This document shows, one piece after another, positions 61,563-64,000 of a stretch of 64,000 bases of DNA. The notes beneath the pieces were generated by a model. It had not been told where the DNA came from. It saw nothing but the letters and a program-made list of their open reading frames with translations, and did no database searches. Positions within the stretch are counted from its first letter, which is position 1. The number at the start of each line of letters is the position of its first letter. The position numbers and the translations under genes were made by a program. This DNA is from Luteimonas granuli (GTDB lineage Bacteria > Pseudomonadota > Gammaproteobacteria > Xanthomonadales > Xanthomonadaceae): the NCBI RefSeq assembly GCF_007795095.1, contig NZ_CP042218.1, forward strand, positions 1,116,001 through 1,180,000. The letters run 5' to 3'.

Positions 61563-63919
61563 GCGTCCTGCGCAGCCTCGCAGATCGGGCATGGACCGCG
61601 ATGCTCCTGCTGTCGGTGCTGCTGGCGCCGTCGGCGCACGCGGCCGGCCCCGAGGACCTGCTCCCCGTCGACGAGGCCTTCGCGCTGCGCGTGGAAGCCA
61701 CGGCGCCCGACCGCATCGAGCTGGAATGGACGATCGCGGAGGGCTACTACCTCTATCGCCACCGCATGGGCGCGGAGCCGGTCGACGACGGCTTCCGCGC
61801 CGCGGCGGACGGACTGCAGCTGCCGGCCGGCAAGCGCCATGTGGACGAATTCTTCGGCGAGGTCGAGACCTACCGCCAGCGCGTGCTCGCCGTGCTCCCC
61901 GGCGAGGCCGTCGCCGCACGCACGCAGCTGAAGGTCCGCTACCAGGGCTGCGCGGACATCGGCATCTGCTATCCGCCGCAGACGCGCACGGTGACGGTGG
62001 CGCTGCCGCCGGCCCCGGCCGCCGCCGTGCCGGCGCGGCCGGACGCCGGCTTCGCCGCGCTCGGCCAGGCCCTGGGCGCGGGCGCTCCACGCGCGGGCTC
62101 CGGGCTCCCGGCGCTGGCCGGCCGCGCCGGCGCGCTGCCGCTGCCCGAGGACCAGGCCTTCACCTTCGAGGCCATCGTCGCCGACGGCGACACCGTGCTG
62201 ATGCGCTTCACCCCGGCGCCCGGCTACTACGTCTACCGCGACCGCAGCAGCTTCCGCCTCGAAGCCGACGGCATCGAGGCCGGCGCACCGCGCTGGCCCG
62301 GCGGCGTCCAGCACAACGACGGCTACTTCGGCGACGTGGTCGTGTACTTCGACCAGGTGGACGTGCCGCTGCCGCTGCGCCGCAGCCACGGCGAGCCGCG
62401 CGACGCGGTGCTCACGGCGACCTTCCAGGGCTGCCAGGACGAGGGCATCTGCTATCCGCCGATGACCCGCAGCGTGCGCCTGTCGCTGCCGGCAAGTGCG
62501 CGCGCGGGCTCCGCCCCGGGCGCGCCGGCGGACGCGGACGCTGCCGGAGCCGCGGAGGCACTGGCGACCGCTGCGGGGGTGCTGGATGCGTCCCCGCCGC
62601 CGGCTGCGGATCCCGTCCCGGCCACCTCCGCCCCGGCCGCTTCCAGGGCCGGAGGCGATGCCACCGTCGACAACGCTGCGCGCAGCACGCCGCCCGCGTC
62701 CGCGCCCGGGCGCGGCGGCCTCGCGCTGGCCCTGCTGCTGGCGCTGGCTGGCGGCGTACTGCTCAACATCATGCCCTGCGTGCTGCCGATCCTGTCGCTG
62801 AAGGTCCTGGGCCTGGCCCAGGGCGGCGCCAGCCGCGCGCACGCCCGCAGCCACGCGATCTGGTACACCGCGGGCGTGCTGGTGGCGTTCGCCGCCATCG
62901 GTCTGCTGGTGCTGGGGCTGCGCGCCGCGGGCCAGGCCATGGGCTGGGGCTTCCAGCTGCAGCAGCCGGGCTTCGTGGCCGCGCTGGTGCTGCTGCTGGC
63001 CGCGGTCGGGCTGAGTCTGTCCGGCGTGTTCAGCATCGGCGGCAGCGCCAACCTCGGCCGCGGCCTGGCCGCGCGCACCGGGCCGGTGGGCGACTTCTTC
63101 ACCGGCGTGCTGGCCTGCGTGGTCGCCAGCCCCTGCATCGCGCCGTTCATGGGGGGCGCCCTGGCCTACGCCTTCACCGCGCCTGCGGCGGTGGCGCTGC
63201 TGGTGTTCCTGGCGCTGGGCCTCGGCCTGGCGCTGCCGTTCCTGCTGGTCGGCTTCATACCGGCGCTGGCCGGACGCCTGCCGAAGCCGGGCCCGTGGAT
63301 GGTGACGTTCAAGCAGGTACTGGCCTTTCCCATGTACCTCACGGCGATCTGGCTGGCCTGGGTGCTGGGCCGCCAGCGCGGCGTCGACGCCATGGCCCTG
63401 GTCGCCATCGGCGTCACGCTGATGGCGCTGGCACTGTGGTGGCTGGAGCACGCGCGCATGCGGGGCGGCTGGGTCCGCAGGCTGCCGGCGATCGCGCTGC
63501 TGCTGGTGGCGCTGTCCCCGGCCTGGCTGGTCACGGGCCTGCCCGCCCCGACGACGATGGCAGCCGCCGCTGAAGGCGAAAGCGTGCCCTACTCCGCTGC
63601 CCGCCTGCGCGAGCTGCGCGACGCAGGCACGCCCGTCTTCATCAACATGACCGCCGACTGGTGCGTGACCTGCAAGGCCAACGAGCGCGTCCTGTCCAGC
63701 CCGGCTTTCATCAGCGCGCTGGAGGGCACCGGCGCGGTCTACATGGTGGGCGACTGGACCAACGTGGACCCGGAGATCAGCGCCTTCCTCGAGGCCCATC
63801 GCGCAGTGGGAGTGCCGCTGTACGTGGTCTACCCGCGCGGCGGCGGCGAGGGCGAGGTGCTGCCGGCGGTCCTCGACCGCGACACGGCGATCGCGGCCCT
63901 GGAACGGGCGGCGCGCTGA
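61559..63919 (+). CDS. dsbD: thiol:disulfide interchange protein DsbD, with duplicated N-terminal domain
   Basis: 786 residues, longer than the usual about 580. After a signal peptide (MLLLSVLLAPSAHAA) there are two tandem DsbD-alpha domains: each has a GYY-Y-R segment (residues about 60-70 and 222-228) and a redox pair in YQGCADIGICYPP and FQGCQDEGICYPP. A Pro/Ala linker leads to the eight-helix membrane domain with its Cys pair (NIMPCVLPILSLKVLG and VVASPCIAPFMGG), then a C-terminal thioredoxin domain with CVTC in ADWCVTCKANE. It carries electrons from cytosolic thioredoxin to the periplasm. Confidence 0.95.
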   Translation: MSVLRSLADRAWTAMLLLSVLLAPSAHAAGPEDLLPVDEAFALRVEATAPDRIELEWTIAEGYYLYRHRMGAEPVDDGFRAAADGLQLPAGKRHVDEFFGEVETYRQRVLAVLPGEAVAARTQLKVRYQGCADIGICYPPQTRTVTVALPPAPAAAVPARPDAGFAALGQALGAGAPRAGSGLPALAGRAGALPLPEDQAFTFEAIVADGDTVLMRFTPAPGYYVYRDRSSFRLEADGIEAGAPRWPGGVQHNDGYFGDVVVYFDQVDVPLPLRRSHGEPRDAVLTATFQGCQDEGICYPPMTRSVRLSLPASARAGSAPGAPADADAAGAAEALATAAGVLDASPPPAADPVPATSAPAASRAGGDATVDNAARSTPPASAPGRGGLALALLLALAGGVLLNIMPCVLPILSLKVLGLAQGGASRAHARSHAIWYTAGVLVAFAAIGLLVLGLRAAGQAMGWGFQLQQPGFVAALVLLLAAVGLSLSGVFSIGGSANLGRGLAARTGPVGDFFTGVLACVVASPCIAPFMGGALAYAFTAPAAVALLVFLALGLGLALPFLLVGFIPALAGRLPKPGPWMVTFKQVLAFPMYLTAIWLAWVLGRQRGVDAMALVAIGVTLMALALWWLEHARMRGGWVRRLPAIALLLVALSPAWLVTGLPAPTTMAAAAEGESVPYSAARLRELRDAGTPVFINMTADWCVTCKANERVLSSPAFISALEGTGAVYMVGDWTNVDPEISAFLEAHRAVGVPLYVVYPRGGGEGEVLPAVLDRDTAIAALERAAR

Positions 63920-64000
63920 TGCGCACGCGCACGATCCTGCTGGCGGCGCTGGCCGCAGGAGTGCTGGGCGTGGCGGCCGGACTGGCGGTCAACGGTCCCG
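63919..64000 (+). CDS. exported protein, 5' end only (TlpA-like by position)
   Basis: The first 27 codons (MRTRTILLAALAAGVLGVAAG...) form a basic N-terminus and a hydrophobic signal or anchor. The start ATG shares one base with the dsbD stop. Redoxins of the TlpA type often follow dsbD, but nothing diagnostic is inside the window. Confidence 0.5.
   Translation, partial: MRTRTILLAALAAGVLGVAAGLAVNGP

Noticed and set aside
61463..63799. Long minus-strand frame opposite dsbD
   Set aside because: Low-complexity antisense of a well-supported dsbD.

Overview
The window is a GC-rich, densely packed chromosomal segment, and I infer that it comes from a gammaproteobacterium of the Xanthomonadaceae/Lysobacteraceae (Xanthomonas-Lysobacter-Luteimonas type). 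The signs are the Clp-type CRP-like regulator next to speD and coq7, a gspGHIJKLMND type II secretion run, PilU, Coq7 (ubiquinone synthesis), unlinked trp gene groups, rplM-rpsI and groESL. There are no rRNA genes, insertion sequences, prophage genes or CRISPR arrays. I see one tRNA gene, tRNA-Gln(CUG).

Layout: 0.1-7.8 kb, type II secretion pseudopilins, assembly platform and secretin, ending in an unidentified lipoprotein. 7.9-11.6 kb, transsulfuration genes metB and cbs, with a BrnT/BrnA toxin-antitoxin pair and a GvpU-like gene between them. 11.8-13.3 kb, a small DUF465-type gene, a structured intergenic element that looks like an ncRNA or attenuator, and two envelope coiled-coil proteins. 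13.4-17.2 kb, pilU, tyrosine catabolism (maiA, fahA) and a 2OG-Fe oxygenase. 17.3-22.5 kb, tRNA-Gln, rpsI-rplM, a 77-bp palindromic element, coq7, a frameshifted sugE, speD, clp, a GNAT and a TauE/SafE transporter. 22.6-34.5 kb, HAD phosphatase-trpCDG, then a cytochrome c oxidase cluster (coxB, a ctaD-ctaE fusion, ctaG and accessory membrane genes), then trpE-rpe. 34.6-38.8 kb, a J-domain protein, purC and a frameshifted glnE.

38.8-58.3 kb is the most unusual part. It holds two modules, each an ECF-like sigma factor overlapping a transmembrane Ser/Thr kinase with an extracytoplasmic TPR-type sensor region. Module 1 is divergent from an ompA-lipoprotein-secreted Ig-like protein operon. Module 2 is followed by two uncharacterised envelope proteins, one a 992-residue membrane-anchored protein with PKD-like segments. 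Both sigma factors lack the usual acidic stretch in region 2.2 and carry Thr there, which fits the kinase-activated sigma class (EcfP/PknT, EcfK/PknS) and suggests two envelope-monitoring phosphorelays. An FAD oxidoreductase, a MurG-like glycosyltransferase and a DUF808 protein lie between them. 58.4-64 kb holds groEL-groES, a PagL-type lipid A deacylase, cutA, a dsbD with a duplicated N-terminal domain and the start of a further exported protein.

Four conserved genes (gspM, sugE, glnE and the Ig-like secreted protein gene) each need a one-base correction, two of them at runs of six G/C. This pattern is more suggestive of sequence or assembly indels than of four independent gene losses, and the reads should be checked before any of these genes is called broken.
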